The translations under genes and the position numbers were made by a program. Source: JBBPYR01 sp038199755 (GTDB lineage: Bacteria > Chloroflexota > Ktedonobacteria > Ktedonobacterales > Ktedonobacteraceae). Taken from it: DNA of 41,073 nucleotides. How positions within the stretch are numbered: position 1 is the stretch's first letter; the number at the start of each line of letters is the position of its first letter. Under the pieces are notes generated by a model that was not told where the DNA came from, ran no database searches, and worked only from the letters and a program-made list of their open reading frames with translations. The stretch lies in contig JBBPYR010000245.1 in NCBI GenBank assembly GCA_038199755.1, forward strand, positions 1 to 41,073. The letters run 5' to 3'. This document shows positions 6,631-15,532 of the stretch, one piece after another.

Positions 6631-8148
6631 ATGCGGCTAGAACCAACACAACGACCAGAACACGTGCTTCGTGTGAGCACACGATTAATTACATCCAGCA
6701 ATATTTTGCACTTCTCAGCAGATGAACTAGAACACGCGGTTGAACAAGAGCAGATAGACAATCCAGCCTTCGAGGTTGCCGAGCAACGCGTATGCATGTT
6801 TTGTGGTTCACGTATGTATAGTCAAACATGCGCGAACTGTGGGCATCTGGCCCAAATCGCCGCGATAGGACAAGCGAGTGAATCAGCAAGCGCGATAGGT
6901 CTCACAGAGCCACAGTGGGCCTATCAGCAGCAAACCTTTTATGATATCGACAACTACGGCTTTAACGAGATAGACAGCGACGATGCTTACGACCCGCTGT
7001 CACTTATCCCCACAGGGGAAACGCTGACGGAAGCGTTATTGCAGCAACTAGAAGCACTGGTCACACCCAATGATGCAGCCATCGCAGAGCAACTCGTGGG
7101 CAATCTCAACGAGCGTGGCTATCTTGAGATCAGTACCGAGGAAATCGCTGCCCATCTGCACGTCTCACTAGAGCGCGTCGAATATGTGCTTGAGCTCTTG
7201 CACACGCTCGATCCGCTCGGCATCGGCGCACGCGACCTGCGCGAATGCTTGCTTATCCAATTACAAGCATTATCAGAACAGAAAGCACCCCATCCCTTGG
7301 TGCAGACACTGATTGAGCATCACCTCGATGCACTTGGCAAAAACCAATTTCACGAGATTGCCCGCGCCATGAAAGTGCCAGAGCAAGAGGTGCGGCAAGC
7401 TAGCCAGTATATTCGCAGCACATTGCATCCCTTTCCCGCGCATATCTACCAGGCTGAAACCTCTTATGCGCGCTCCGTGACTGGCGTAACCTACGTGCGC
7501 CCAGATATCATTATTCGCACCGCCGAAAATGGCTTCGAGGTAGAACTGATTGAAGAGCGACGGTATCGTTTCCAGGTCAAAACAGATTATCATGATACCA
7601 CTTCGATATCCACACAGACACCCGCCCAGACACCTGCTCAGTCATCGGCTCAGCTACCTCCGTCGTCCGCGCAAGAGCAAGGCAGTAACGAAGTACAACG
7701 CTACATGCACCACTATAGTAACCATGCCAGATTCTTCGTCGATTGTATCCATCGCCGCTGGCATACCCTCAAGGATGTGGCGGAATTAGTCGTTGCGTAT
7801 CAAAGCGAATTTCTTGAAAAAGGCATTCGCTACCTGCGCCCGCTCACCCGTGCCGAGATCGCGCAACGCCTCAAGCTTGATGAAGGCACGGTGAGCCGAG
7901 CCACCGCCAACAAGTATGCCCTGCTGCCCAATGGCCGTTTGATACCCATGTCCGATTTTTTCGATGGCTCACTCGGCATCAAAGATATTTTACGCGAACT
8001 GATTCAATCGGAGGACACCAAGCACCGCCTCAGTGATGAAGACCTGGCGCGCCTCATGACCGCACGCGGCAATGCAATGGCACGTAGAACGGTGACAAAG
8101 TATCGCGAAGAAATGGGCATTGGTTCCTCGCGTGAACGCGGCCAATAA
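6631..8148 (+). CDS. rpoN: Divergent RNA polymerase sigma-54 factor with an N-terminal zinc-ribbon-like motif
   Basis: A 505-residue sigma-54 family protein. The C terminus carries the RpoN box ARRTVTKYRE (484-493), which reads the -24 element, and the upstream HTH shows EGTVSRATANKYALLPNGR, close to the family's STVSRATANKY signature. The core-binding domain (about 110-320) is recognisable by LGIGARDLRECLLIQL. Oddities: region I keeps the trailing DNPAFE pattern but lacks the usual glutamine-rich LQQ runs; four cysteines at 55, 58, 67 and 70 form a CxxC-x8-CxxC ribbon not typical of sigma-54; and a Thr/Pro/Ala/Gln-rich linker lies near residues 325-355. It follows rnc by 50 bases and is probably cotranscribed. 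No sigma-54 activator gene is in the window. Confidence 0.9.
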   Translation: MRLEPTQRPEHVLRVSTRLITSSNILHFSADELEHAVEQEQIDNPAFEVAEQRVCMFCGSRMYSQTCANCGHLAQIAAIGQASESASAIGLTEPQWAYQQQTFYDIDNYGFNEIDSDDAYDPLSLIPTGETLTEALLQQLEALVTPNDAAIAEQLVGNLNERGYLEISTEEIAAHLHVSLERVEYVLELLHTLDPLGIGARDLRECLLIQLQALSEQKAPHPLVQTLIEHHLDALGKNQFHEIARAMKVPEQEVRQASQYIRSTLHPFPAHIYQAETSYARSVTGVTYVRPDIIIRTAENGFEVELIEERRYRFQVKTDYHDTTSISTQTPAQTPAQSSAQLPPSSAQEQGSNEVQRYMHHYSNHARFFVDCIHRRWHTLKDVAELVVAYQSEFLEKGIRYLRPLTRAEIAQRLKLDEGTVSRATANKYALLPNGRLIPMSDFFDGSLGIKDILRELIQSEDTKHRLSDEDLARLMTARGNAMARRTVTKYREEMGIGSSRERGQ

Positions 8149-8277
8149 CACAAGGGCTTGCTCAAGAAATTGTAAGCAGCTTTTTTGGCATGCGCAGCGT
8201 TATTGTGAGTAGGGATCTGATTTATCGCATCATCTCAGCTAGCGCGTCACAGGCTACGAAAGGACACCATTACACCC

Positions 8278-9927
8278 ATGACATACACCGAACAGGATAC
8301 TGAGAGCATTGTTTCAGCAAAAGAACTTAGCCGCAGAGAATTCCTCGCCCTTGGCGTCGCGGCAACACTACCAGTATGGCTCTCCGCGTGTCAGACAGGC
8401 ACCGCAGGAACAACACCAAGCAGTAGCCCAACAGGAGCAACACCAACCAAACAGCCTTCACCACAAGCATCTCAGCCTGTGCCGCAAGGGACGCCTAGCA
8501 GTGATGACTGGGCAAAGCTCGCTAAAAGCTTGCAAGGGCCGCTTATACGTCCAGACAGCTCGCAGTACCCCATTGCGCGGCAACTCTTCAGTTCACGCTT
8601 TGATAACGTCTTGCCTGCCGCCATCGCCTACTGTGCCTCGCCCGCTGATGTGCAGGCATGCCTGACGTTTCTGCATAGCTTCAATCTACCATTCGCCATA
8701 CGCTCTGGGGGCCACTCCTACCCCGGCTACTCCACAACAACAGGCCTCGTGATCGATGTTACACGGATGAACACCATCACCGTGAATACGGGCGCACAAA
8801 CAGCTACCATAGGCGCTGGCGCACGGCTGATCGATGTCTATAACGTACTGGCACAACATGGCTATGCACTTCCCGCTGGCTCCTGTCCCACGGTGGGCAT
8901 AGCTGGTCTCGCGCTCGGTGGCGGCGTTGGCGTGCTGGGACGAAAACTTGGCCTCACCTGTGACAGCCTGCTCTCAACACAGATCGTTGTCGCCGATGGG
9001 CGGATGCTGACATGCGATGCCAACCATAACGCTGATCTCTTCTGGTCGCTGCGTGGTGGTGGTGGTGGCAACTTTGGCGTATCCACCTCGTTCACCTTCA
9101 AAATCTATCCCGTTTCAACGCTGACCATCTTCACGCTGAGATGGCCGTGGAGCAGTGCCGCAGATGTGGTTGCGGCCTGGCAAACTTGGGCACCGCACGC
9201 CCCTGATGAGTTATGGTCCAACTGCCTGCTACAGGCAACGAGCGACAAAAGCATCAACCCAATCATACAGGTCAATGGCGTCTATCTCGGCGGCATCACG
9301 CCACTAACAAACTTACTCGCACAACTCACCAACCAGATTTCCGCCGGTCAGACACTGCACTATGTCTCAGGCGCGACGCTACTTGATACCATGCTCTATG
9401 AGGCGGGCTGCTACGGCAAAAGTGTCAATCAATGTCATCTACCCACACAGAACGCGCAGGGGACGCTACGCCGGGATACCGCCAGCGTCAAATCCGATTA
9501 TTACACCAGCTCCCTATCGCGCCAGGGCATCAATGCGCTGGTCAACGCGGTCTCCACTCGCCATGCCTCTTCGCAGTTGGGAGATGGCGGTATCGGGCTA
9601 GATGCGCTCGGTGGTGCCATTAATCGCGTGGCGGCGAATGCCACAGCCTTCGTGCATCGCAACGCGCTCTTTTCCGCTCAATATTCGGGCAGTTGGAACA
9701 CCAGCGATCCGGCAACGGTCGTAAACGCAAACCACACCTGGCTCAACAATACTTGGCAAGCCATGCGTCCCTTCGCCAGTGGCGGTGCCTACCAGAACTA
9801 CATCGACCCTGATCTGGCAAACTGGCAGCAAGCATATTATGGGGCTAATCTGACACGTCTACGCCAGGTCAAGACAACCTACGATCCCCAGAACTTTTTC
9901 CATTTCCAGCAAAGCATCCCCACGTAG
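8278..9927 (+). CDS. Exported FAD-linked oxidase, berberine-bridge-enzyme type, Tat lipoprotein
   Basis: A 549-residue oxidase. The N terminus has a twin-arginine SRREFLAL signal (Arg19-Arg20) ending in a lipobox LSAC (Cys38), so it is probably exported folded and anchored by lipid, followed by a Ser/Thr/Pro linker. The FAD-binding domain (about 105-285) has RSGGHSYPGYS, where His146 matches the 8-alpha histidyl flavin site, and GSCPTVGIAGLALGGG, where Cys203 matches the 6-S-cysteinyl site. Bicovalent FAD is therefore predicted, as in BBE and glucooligosaccharide oxidases. The C-terminal BBE domain ends in the characteristic YYGANLTRLRQVKTTYDPQN. Such enzymes oxidise sugars or alkaloid-like substrates with O2, giving H2O2; the substrate here is unknown. 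It stands alone between rpoN and the phosphofructokinase. Confidence 0.88.
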   Translation: MTYTEQDTESIVSAKELSRREFLALGVAATLPVWLSACQTGTAGTTPSSSPTGATPTKQPSPQASQPVPQGTPSSDDWAKLAKSLQGPLIRPDSSQYPIARQLFSSRFDNVLPAAIAYCASPADVQACLTFLHSFNLPFAIRSGGHSYPGYSTTTGLVIDVTRMNTITVNTGAQTATIGAGARLIDVYNVLAQHGYALPAGSCPTVGIAGLALGGGVGVLGRKLGLTCDSLLSTQIVVADGRMLTCDANHNADLFWSLRGGGGGNFGVSTSFTFKIYPVSTLTIFTLRWPWSSAADVVAAWQTWAPHAPDELWSNCLLQATSDKSINPIIQVNGVYLGGITPLTNLLAQLTNQISAGQTLHYVSGATLLDTMLYEAGCYGKSVNQCHLPTQNAQGTLRRDTASVKSDYYTSSLSRQGINALVNAVSTRHASSQLGDGGIGLDALGGAINRVAANATAFVHRNALFSAQYSGSWNTSDPATVVNANHTWLNNTWQAMRPFASGGAYQNYIDPDLANWQQAYYGANLTRLRQVKTTYDPQNFFHFQQSIPT

Positions 9928-9952
9928 GACTAGGGCAACAGCGAAGCATGCT

Positions 9953-9972
9953 ATAAATCTCGCCCCTACGGG
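9953..9972 (+). repeat. Short copy of the ataaatct-cccctacggg repeat
   Basis: This 20-base stretch matches 19 of 20 bases of one arm of the inverted repeat at 24392-24475 (24457-24476). It contains its own cccc-ta-cgggg pairing followed by gtgttttg. It may be a dispersed repeat fragment and might act as a weak terminator after the oxidase gene. Confidence 0.5.
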
Positions 9973-10001
9973 GTGTTTTGTGGCAATAGTGATAGCTTGG
10001 T

Positions 10002-10030
10002 TTGCATGAAGCGCGGTTTGGGCATATAGT
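10002..10030 (+). promoter_or_regulatory. Predicted promoter of the phosphofructokinase gene
   Basis: TTGCAT (10002-10007) and TATAGT (10025-10030) are separated by 17 bases, leaving a leader of about 85 bases before the start codon at 10122. Confidence 0.6.
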
Positions 10031-10121
10031 GGTAGTGTCTTACCAATGTATTTGAGCGGAGACACCCATTTACACATTACATACATCAAAAGGTTGCAGA
10101 AAGGGGACGAGAGAAACATAT

Positions 10122-11336
10122 ATGCCAAATCAAACCACAAGCACATTACGAACACTAGGTATTCTGACAGGGGGAGGAGACGTGCCGGGCCTCAATGCTG
10201 CGATTAAAGCCGTTGTCTATCGTGGAGAGGCACAAGGCATGCGTATACTTGGTCTACGAGCGGGTTGGGAAGGAATCACCTTTCTTAATCGTTCCTTGAG
10301 CCACGAAGAAATTACTTTCCGCCAGGACGACCCCAACACATGGAAAAATGGCTATATCATGCCGCTGAACCGCCTCAATACCTATGCTATTGATCGGCAA
10401 GGAGGCACCATCTTACAATCTACCCGTACTAATCCAGCGAAAACAAAGGTAAGCGGCTTACCCGACCACCTCGCTGCGTATGGTCAGGGGCGCAAGCCAG
10501 ATGAACAGGTAGATCTGACCGAAGAGGTGCTGAAGAACATGAGTTTTCTGGGGCTAGATGGCTTAATCGTGATCGGTGGCGATGATACCTTAAGCTACGG
10601 CGCGAAACTGGCAGAGCGCGGTGTCCCGGTCTGGGGCATTCCTAAAACGATGGATAATGATGTGCCAGGAACGGATTACTGCATCGGCTTCCAGACAGCG
10701 ATTAGCCGCGCAGCCGAGTTTATCAATCGCATCCGCTCGACGGCCAGTTCGCATAGCGAGACTGTGCTGTTCCGCATGTTTGGCCGTGACGCGGGCTTCA
10801 CCGCCCTTGAAACCGCCGTTGTCACTTGGGCAGATCGGCTGGTTATTCCCGAAGTGGCGGCCAACATCGACACCCTAGCCGATCTCGTGTTGCAGGATCG
10901 TAAAAATCCACAAAATTACTCGATGATCATTATGTCGGAGGGAGCCAATCTGGGCGTTCCCGTGCCAGAAGAGGGCCCAGCCGATGCCTATGGACATCGC
11001 AAGAAGGCGAACATCGCCGAGTTCCTGAGCAATGAACTCTCGGTGCGCATACCGCATGTTCGTTTCCTGCCCATCGACCTGACCTACTTTCTGCGTAGTG
11101 GTGAGCCAGAAGTCTATGACAAACACATGGCCATCTACTTTGCCAACCTGACGATGAGCTACGTCGAGAAGCACTCCTATGGCGTTATGGCCGCCCATCG
11201 CGACGGGCAATTTATCGCAACAGATATTCCTAGCAAGAACTTTCCTGCCCGCCGCGTTGACCCAGCAGACTACAACGTCCAACGTTGCCGCCCAAACTTC
11301 GAGCATATTAGCGGCACATACCAACCTCAAAGATAA
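10122..11336 (+). CDS. 6-phosphofructokinase, pyrophosphate-dependent signature
   Basis: A 404-residue enzyme of the PfkA superfamily acting at the fructose-6-phosphate/fructose-1,6-bisphosphate step. The N-terminal GILTGGGDVPGLNA is the phosphate-donor loop; PKTMDND (with catalytic Asp178) and FRMFGRDAGFTA follow. The donor-specificity positions read GGDD (Asp155) and Lys175 in PKT. In this family Asp plus Lys at these sites marks pyrophosphate users, while ATP users have Gly at both, so I predict a reversible PPi-dependent enzyme. Length exceeds the roughly 320 residues of E. coli PfkA, with an insertion around 75-130. A promoter lies at 10002-10030 and AAAGGGGA precedes the start. The gene ends just before a long shared terminator. 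Confidence 0.88.
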   Translation: MPNQTTSTLRTLGILTGGGDVPGLNAAIKAVVYRGEAQGMRILGLRAGWEGITFLNRSLSHEEITFRQDDPNTWKNGYIMPLNRLNTYAIDRQGGTILQSTRTNPAKTKVSGLPDHLAAYGQGRKPDEQVDLTEEVLKNMSFLGLDGLIVIGGDDTLSYGAKLAERGVPVWGIPKTMDNDVPGTDYCIGFQTAISRAAEFINRIRSTASSHSETVLFRMFGRDAGFTALETAVVTWADRLVIPEVAANIDTLADLVLQDRKNPQNYSMIIMSEGANLGVPVPEEGPADAYGHRKKANIAEFLSNELSVRIPHVRFLPIDLTYFLRSGEPEVYDKHMAIYFANLTMSYVEKHSYGVMAAHRDGQFIATDIPSKNFPARRVDPADYNVQRCRPNFEHISGTYQPQR

Positions 11337-11340
11337 TTGA

Positions 11341-11400
11341 TAAGCAAGGAGCAGAGGGGTGACACACATCTGCGTGTGTCACCCCTCTGCTCCTTGCTTA
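11341..11400. terminator. Bidirectional terminator, perfect 27 bp inverted repeat
   Basis: Arms 11341-11367 and 11374-11400 are perfectly complementary around a six-base loop. The repeat fills the gap between two convergent genes and contains the stop codon of rqcH (11398-11400). There is no clear T tract on either side. Confidence 0.75.
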
Positions 11401-13407
11401 CTTCTTCCCTTGGTCTGGTGCTTCTGGCTCTGCGTATAAGGTCTTTTCACGCTCGTAAATGACCATACCAGGGCCACCACCCTTCATGTGGCGCACATGC
11501 TTTTGTAGCGTATAATCTACGGGCACGCTGGTACTACCTCTGGCCTGGCTATAATATGCTGCCATGCGAGCCGCTTGGTCGATGGTACCACGTGGGACCT
11601 CGCGACCCGCGACCTTTACAATCACATGCGAGCCGGGAACGCCACGTGCATGTAGCCAAATATCATTCGCCGTCGCCTGATGGAACGTGACCTCCTCGTT
11701 CTGACGGCTATTTTTACCGATCAGGATGGTGAAACCGTCGCTGCTTTGCAGATGGATGGGAACGCCACCACCAGGAAGAGCAGGCTTCCCCTTCCCACCC
11801 TTGCCTCCCTTCCCACCTTTGCCGCTTTTGCTCTTCTGCGCCGCCTTTTGCGCTCGCTTATCCAGTTTAATCGCCTTGCCACGAATGTAACCCGCCGCCT
11901 GCACCTCGGCCTTGACCAGTATCACCTCCGGGGGCGTCTCCGCGAGCATCAGGTCGGCAAGGAGTTGTTCAACCGTGGCAAGTTCCACCTTATTCTCTTC
12001 AATCTGTGTTGGCACCAAGGCGGCAGCTCGGCGCAGTTTGTGATACTTGTTAAACAAGCGGTTGGCATTGCCAATGGCATCGAAGCGCGGGTCCAGCGAC
12101 ACTTTAACAATGGTTTCAGGACTGGTTTCATCAAAGAAGTTTTGCAAGTCTACACTCGTCTGCCCCTGTTGAATATCATTTTGATAGGCCAGCAAGAGTT
12201 CACCCTGCAAGCGATAACGATTTGCCTCCTCGATGGTTGCCAGTTCCTGATGCAGCAATTCGGCCTTGCGCTTACAACGATCACGCTGCGTCTGCAAAAT
12301 CTTGCGTACAGGGGTGCGGATGCCATCCATCGCATCGCGCCACTCAGTACGGGCATAATAGTCGTCCAGAATAACATTCATCGAAGGCGACCGTCGAATA
12401 TGCATTCCCGCCTCGTGCGCATACTGCTCGAGCGCATAAGGAGCAAAGGCTATAGGAAATTCCTGTGCGGATGCTGTAGGTTGGACTTCTTCAGCTTGTT
12501 TCCCTTTGATCGGCTTTGGCCCCTCCACGAGTTGTGGTTGCCAGCGATGGGTGTCATACAGAGCGGTGAGATCACGCACGCTCCAAGCCAGTTCTTCCCA
12601 AAATCCCTCTTGCTGCATACCTTCTTCGATGGTGGTCTCGCTCTGCCCTGTGACGCGATAGACCGTCTCCCGTGCTACTAGCGGACTCAGGCCCTGCAGG
12701 TGTTTGGTCAATACCTGCCAGACCTTCGGTTGCTCTTTTGCACGCTTGCGCGTTTTCGCTGTTACCTCTTCGGGCGGCGCAGCAAGATCATCGCTAGCAG
12801 AGATCACTAATTGCGCGGCGGTGACAGTCGTTGGTTCCAGGCGAGGCAGCGTTTGAGTGGCAAGGGTGCGCTGCTGCGGTGGCGGCGCGACATAAGGAAT
12901 ACCGGCGGCAATCACACGATAGCGGTTCACGTCAGAGCCAACCCGTTTCAGGCTCCCCAAAATCATGTTTTGCTCATCACAGAGAATGATATTACTGATA
13001 CGCCCCATAATCTCGATGATCAGATGGAATCGTGTACGCTCCGCGCCCTCGCCTTCGGCGTTACTGCGATAGCCCGCAATGATTTCGACGACACGCTCCC
13101 AACGTGGTTGCGTCACCGCCTCGATACGCGCCCCTTCGAGATGCTTACGTAAAAGCATCACAAATGGTGGTGGCTCGCTGGCAATCTTTGTTGGCTTCAA
13201 CGAGGTTACATGCACACGGGCGAGTTGTGGATGGGCCGAAAGATAGAGCCAACGATTGTGTCCACCCTGTCCATCGCGTGCCGGGGCATAGCATTGCAAC
13301 GCAATCGCGTGCTCTGTCGGTTGAATGATAGTATCGATGCGTGCCCCCGGCAAGAGCACACGCCACTCATCGCACACAGCCGCTAGTGTGATGGCATCTA
13401 CGTACAT
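11398..13407 (-). CDS. rqcH: Rqc2/NEMF-family ribosome quality-control factor RqcH
   Basis: A 669-residue NFACT protein (older name fibronectin-binding protein A). RqcH binds obstructed 50S subunits carrying peptidyl-tRNA and adds C-terminal alanine tails that target the stalled chain for degradation. The NFACT-N domain starts MYVDAITLAAVCDEW and contains LLRKHLEGARI and GRISNIIL. A coiled-coil middle section (about 380-500) with QRDRCKRKAELLHQEL follows. The C-terminal NFACT-R domain shows DIWLHARGVPGSHVIVK and ends KHVRHMKGGGPGMVIYEREKT. A Lys/Gly-rich loop (KSGKGGKGGKGGKGK) precedes NFACT-R, and residues 175-330 hold a Pro/Lys-rich insertion. It has its own promoter at 13465-13493. Confidence 0.9.
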   Translation of the reverse strand: MYVDAITLAAVCDEWRVLLPGARIDTIIQPTEHAIALQCYAPARDGQGGHNRWLYLSAHPQLARVHVTSLKPTKIASEPPPFVMLLRKHLEGARIEAVTQPRWERVVEIIAGYRSNAEGEGAERTRFHLIIEIMGRISNIILCDEQNMILGSLKRVGSDVNRYRVIAAGIPYVAPPPQQRTLATQTLPRLEPTTVTAAQLVISASDDLAAPPEEVTAKTRKRAKEQPKVWQVLTKHLQGLSPLVARETVYRVTGQSETTIEEGMQQEGFWEELAWSVRDLTALYDTHRWQPQLVEGPKPIKGKQAEEVQPTASAQEFPIAFAPYALEQYAHEAGMHIRRSPSMNVILDDYYARTEWRDAMDGIRTPVRKILQTQRDRCKRKAELLHQELATIEEANRYRLQGELLLAYQNDIQQGQTSVDLQNFFDETSPETIVKVSLDPRFDAIGNANRLFNKYHKLRRAAALVPTQIEENKVELATVEQLLADLMLAETPPEVILVKAEVQAAGYIRGKAIKLDKRAQKAAQKSKSGKGGKGGKGGKGKPALPGGGVPIHLQSSDGFTILIGKNSRQNEEVTFHQATANDIWLHARGVPGSHVIVKVAGREVPRGTIDQAARMAAYYSQARGSTSVPVDYTLQKHVRHMKGGGPGMVIYEREKTLYAEPEAPDQGKK

Positions 13408-13464
13408 AAGCCGTCCAATCTATAGGTGATCATGAAGAGATTAAAGCACTATATGTTGTGTATG

Positions 13465-13493
13465 ATAATAACAAGGTCTCTTCTAGATAGCAA
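13465..13493 (-). promoter_or_regulatory. Predicted rqcH promoter
   Basis: On the minus strand TTGCTA (13488-13493) and TATTAT (13465-13470) are separated by 17 bases, about 60 bases upstream of the rqcH start codon. Confidence 0.6.
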
Positions 13494-13719
13494 GTCATGT
13501 CAGAGACAACAGGCACGACAAGAAGCATAACCAGAGCAACCCTTTGTGTTGTACAATAAAAACAATAGCAGCAACCCGCCAAGAAATACAAAGGTGTAGC
13601 CATTGAGCTTTGAGAGTATCTCTATACTAAAGAGGAGGGCATTCATTCAGCTATGAGAAGCACCTAAAGCAAATGCTCACGTCACCTTTATTGTAAAGCT
13701 ATCAGGAAGAACACCATTC
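13494..13719. other. Intergenic region upstream of gmk
   Basis: This half of the 312-base divergent gap should hold the gmk promoter. A TATACT at 13623-13628 has TTGAGC only 14 bases upstream, which is too close for a standard promoter. No ORF or hairpin of note is seen. Confidence 0.4.
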
Positions 13720-14388
13720 ATGATATCTCAAACGGAGTTCGCAGTGTCCAAGCAAAATGTATCACAGCAACCAGCAGGAGAGTTCATCTCGACGGAAAGA
13801 CAGGGATTACTCTTTGTTTTATCCGCACCATCAGGAACGGGAAAAGATAGCGTTATCCAAGCCCTGCGAGAGAGTGGTGCGGATTTTTATGTTGTAGCGT
13901 CAGTCACGACTCGTGCGCCACGCCCCGGCGAAAGCGAGGGCAACCCGTACCACTTTATTAGTAATGCAGCTTTTGAAGAGATGATTGCGCGTAAACAATT
14001 GCTTGAATACGCTAACGTACATGGTAATTGGTATGGTCAACCATTACAATCAATTAGGGACAACATGCGTTCAGGGCGAGACGTGCTTCTCAAAATCGAT
14101 GTACAAGGCGCGGAAACTGTTCGTCAAAAGGTATCAGGAGCCATTTTCATCTTTCTCGTACCTGGCTCAGTCGAAGAATTGGCCTTGCGGCTCAACCGCC
14201 GTCAGACGGAAACATCGGAGGAGCAAGAGCGCAGACTGGCAGACGCACGGATAGAGCTAGCCAAGCGAAATCAATATGACTATGTTGTCGCCAATCGGCA
14301 AGGGCAACTACAGGAGGCGGTACACTGTCTGCGCGCCATTATGCTCGCAGAACACTGTCGCACACACCCCCGCATCGTAAATCTATAG
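13720..14388 (+). CDS. gmk: Guanylate kinase
   Basis: A 222-residue kinase converting GMP and ATP to GDP and ADP. The P-loop reads SAPSGTGKDS (residues 35-44) where the family usually has SGPSGVGKST. GMP-binding and lid motifs are present: SVTTRAPRPGE, NPYHFIS, LEYANVHGNWYG, and DVQGAETVRQ. The first 27 residues are an extension relative to E. coli Gmk, so translation might start later, but no better start with a ribosome-binding site is seen. glpX follows 23 bases downstream in the same direction, so the two are likely cotranscribed. Confidence 0.93.
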   Translation: MISQTEFAVSKQNVSQQPAGEFISTERQGLLFVLSAPSGTGKDSVIQALRESGADFYVVASVTTRAPRPGESEGNPYHFISNAAFEEMIARKQLLEYANVHGNWYGQPLQSIRDNMRSGRDVLLKIDVQGAETVRQKVSGAIFIFLVPGSVEELALRLNRRQTETSEEQERRLADARIELAKRNQYDYVVANRQGQLQEAVHCLRAIMLAEHCRTHPRIVNL

Positions 14389-14411
14389 CAGCATCAAGGA
14401 GTGAGTTTTCT

Positions 14412-15428
14412 ATGCAAGAAGAAGGGCGTTTTCTGCAATCCGGCACGAAAGAGCGTAACCTAGCGATAGAACTCGTACGTGTGACGGAAGCCGCAGCACT
14501 CAGCGCGGGCCGTTGGATGGGTAAGGGTAACAAGGAGATGGTTGATCAGTCTGCCGTAGACGCTATGCGCATTGCTGTAGATGGTGTCGACATGAATGGT
14601 GTTGTCGTGATCGGTGAAGGCGAGAAGGACGAGGCCCCGATGCTGTATATCGGCGAGCAGGTCGGCAATGGACTCCCACCCGAAGTTGATGTAGCCGTTG
14701 ACCCCGTGGATGGCACCCGTCTCCTAGCGCTGGGCCTCCCTGGTGCGCTGGCAGTCGTCGCCACAGCGGAACGCGGCACCATGTATTCAGCACCGCCGGG
14801 GGTCTTTTACATGCAGAAAATCGCTGTTGGGCCAGCGTTCAAACATGTCATCGATATCAATGCGCCTGTTGCCGTGAACCTTGACCGTATTGCGCGCGTG
14901 CGTGATGCGCATATCGATGACCTGACGGTGGTGCTACTTGATCGCCCACGCCACCAGGATCTCATTCGGCAGATACGCGAAGTGGGCGCACGCATCCGCT
15001 TAATTACCGATGGCGACGTGGCAGCTGCGATACAGGCGGCGATGGAAGACTACACTGGCATTGATGTGATGATGGGAACAGGTGGCGCACCTGAAGCAGT
15101 GTTAGCGGCGGCAGCGATCAAGTGTATCGGCGGCGAGATTCAATGCAAAATCTGGCCGCGTGATGAAAAAGAACGCGAAAAACTCAAAGGTGACGGCATC
15201 AACCTCGATCAGGTTTTCCGCACCAATGACCTCGTGAAGGGCAACGATGTATCCTTTGCCGCCACAGGCATCACTACTGGTGATCTGCTTGACGGCGTGC
15301 AATATTTCGGTTGGGGTGCATTCACCTCTTCCGTCATGATGCGCTCCCGCTCTGGCACGGTTCGTTACATCAAGGCGCGCCATAAGTGGAGTCAAAACGG
15401 AAAAGGGCCTGGTAAAGCTCGCCCATAA
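14412..15428 (+). CDS. glpX: Fructose-1,6-bisphosphatase class II
   Basis: A 338-residue metal-dependent phosphatase giving fructose 6-phosphate in gluconeogenesis. Family motifs are GEGEKDEAPMLYIGE and DPVDGTRLLA (metal site), RIRLITDGDVAAAI and MMGTGGAPEAVLAAAA. An AAGGAG ribosome-binding site precedes the ATG. The gene sits one gene block away from a predicted PPi-dependent phosphofructokinase, which could also run in this direction, so the irreversible route may serve when PPi is high. Two hairpins follow the stop codon. Confidence 0.94.
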   Translation: MQEEGRFLQSGTKERNLAIELVRVTEAAALSAGRWMGKGNKEMVDQSAVDAMRIAVDGVDMNGVVVIGEGEKDEAPMLYIGEQVGNGLPPEVDVAVDPVDGTRLLALGLPGALAVVATAERGTMYSAPPGVFYMQKIAVGPAFKHVIDINAPVAVNLDRIARVRDAHIDDLTVVLLDRPRHQDLIRQIREVGARIRLITDGDVAAAIQAAMEDYTGIDVMMGTGGAPEAVLAAAAIKCIGGEIQCKIWPRDEKEREKLKGDGINLDQVFRTNDLVKGNDVSFAATGITTGDLLDGVQYFGWGAFTSSVMMRSRSGTVRYIKARHKWSQNGKGPGKARP

Positions 15429-15438
15429 TGAAGAGCGT

Positions 15439-15458
15439 GCGCGTAACACATTACGCGC
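15439..15458 (+). terminator. Hairpin after glpX
   Basis: gcgcgtaa (15439-15446) pairs with ttacgcgc (15451-15458) over a four-base loop, followed after four bases by TTTT. Confidence 0.6.
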
Positions 15459-15461
15459 CAC

Positions 15462-15515
15462 CTTTTCGCATGGCGATCACCTTTGTGGGTGTGATCGTCA
15501 TGCTCGCATGAAAAG
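15462..15515. terminator. Second inverted repeat between the convergent glpX and icd genes
   Basis: Arm 15462-15480 pairs with 15491-15515 across about 19 bases with one mismatch and a six-base bulge in the right arm. The outermost pairs are cttttc and gaaaag, giving a T-rich end on the minus strand that suits termination of the icd transcript. Confidence 0.55.
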
Positions 15516-15532
15516 ATGAACCGCACCCGTTG

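Noticed and set aside
11680..12681. 333-codon plus-strand ORF
   Set aside because: It lies entirely antisense to rqcH, has no ribosome-binding site and its product looks like no protein family; rqcH is certain.
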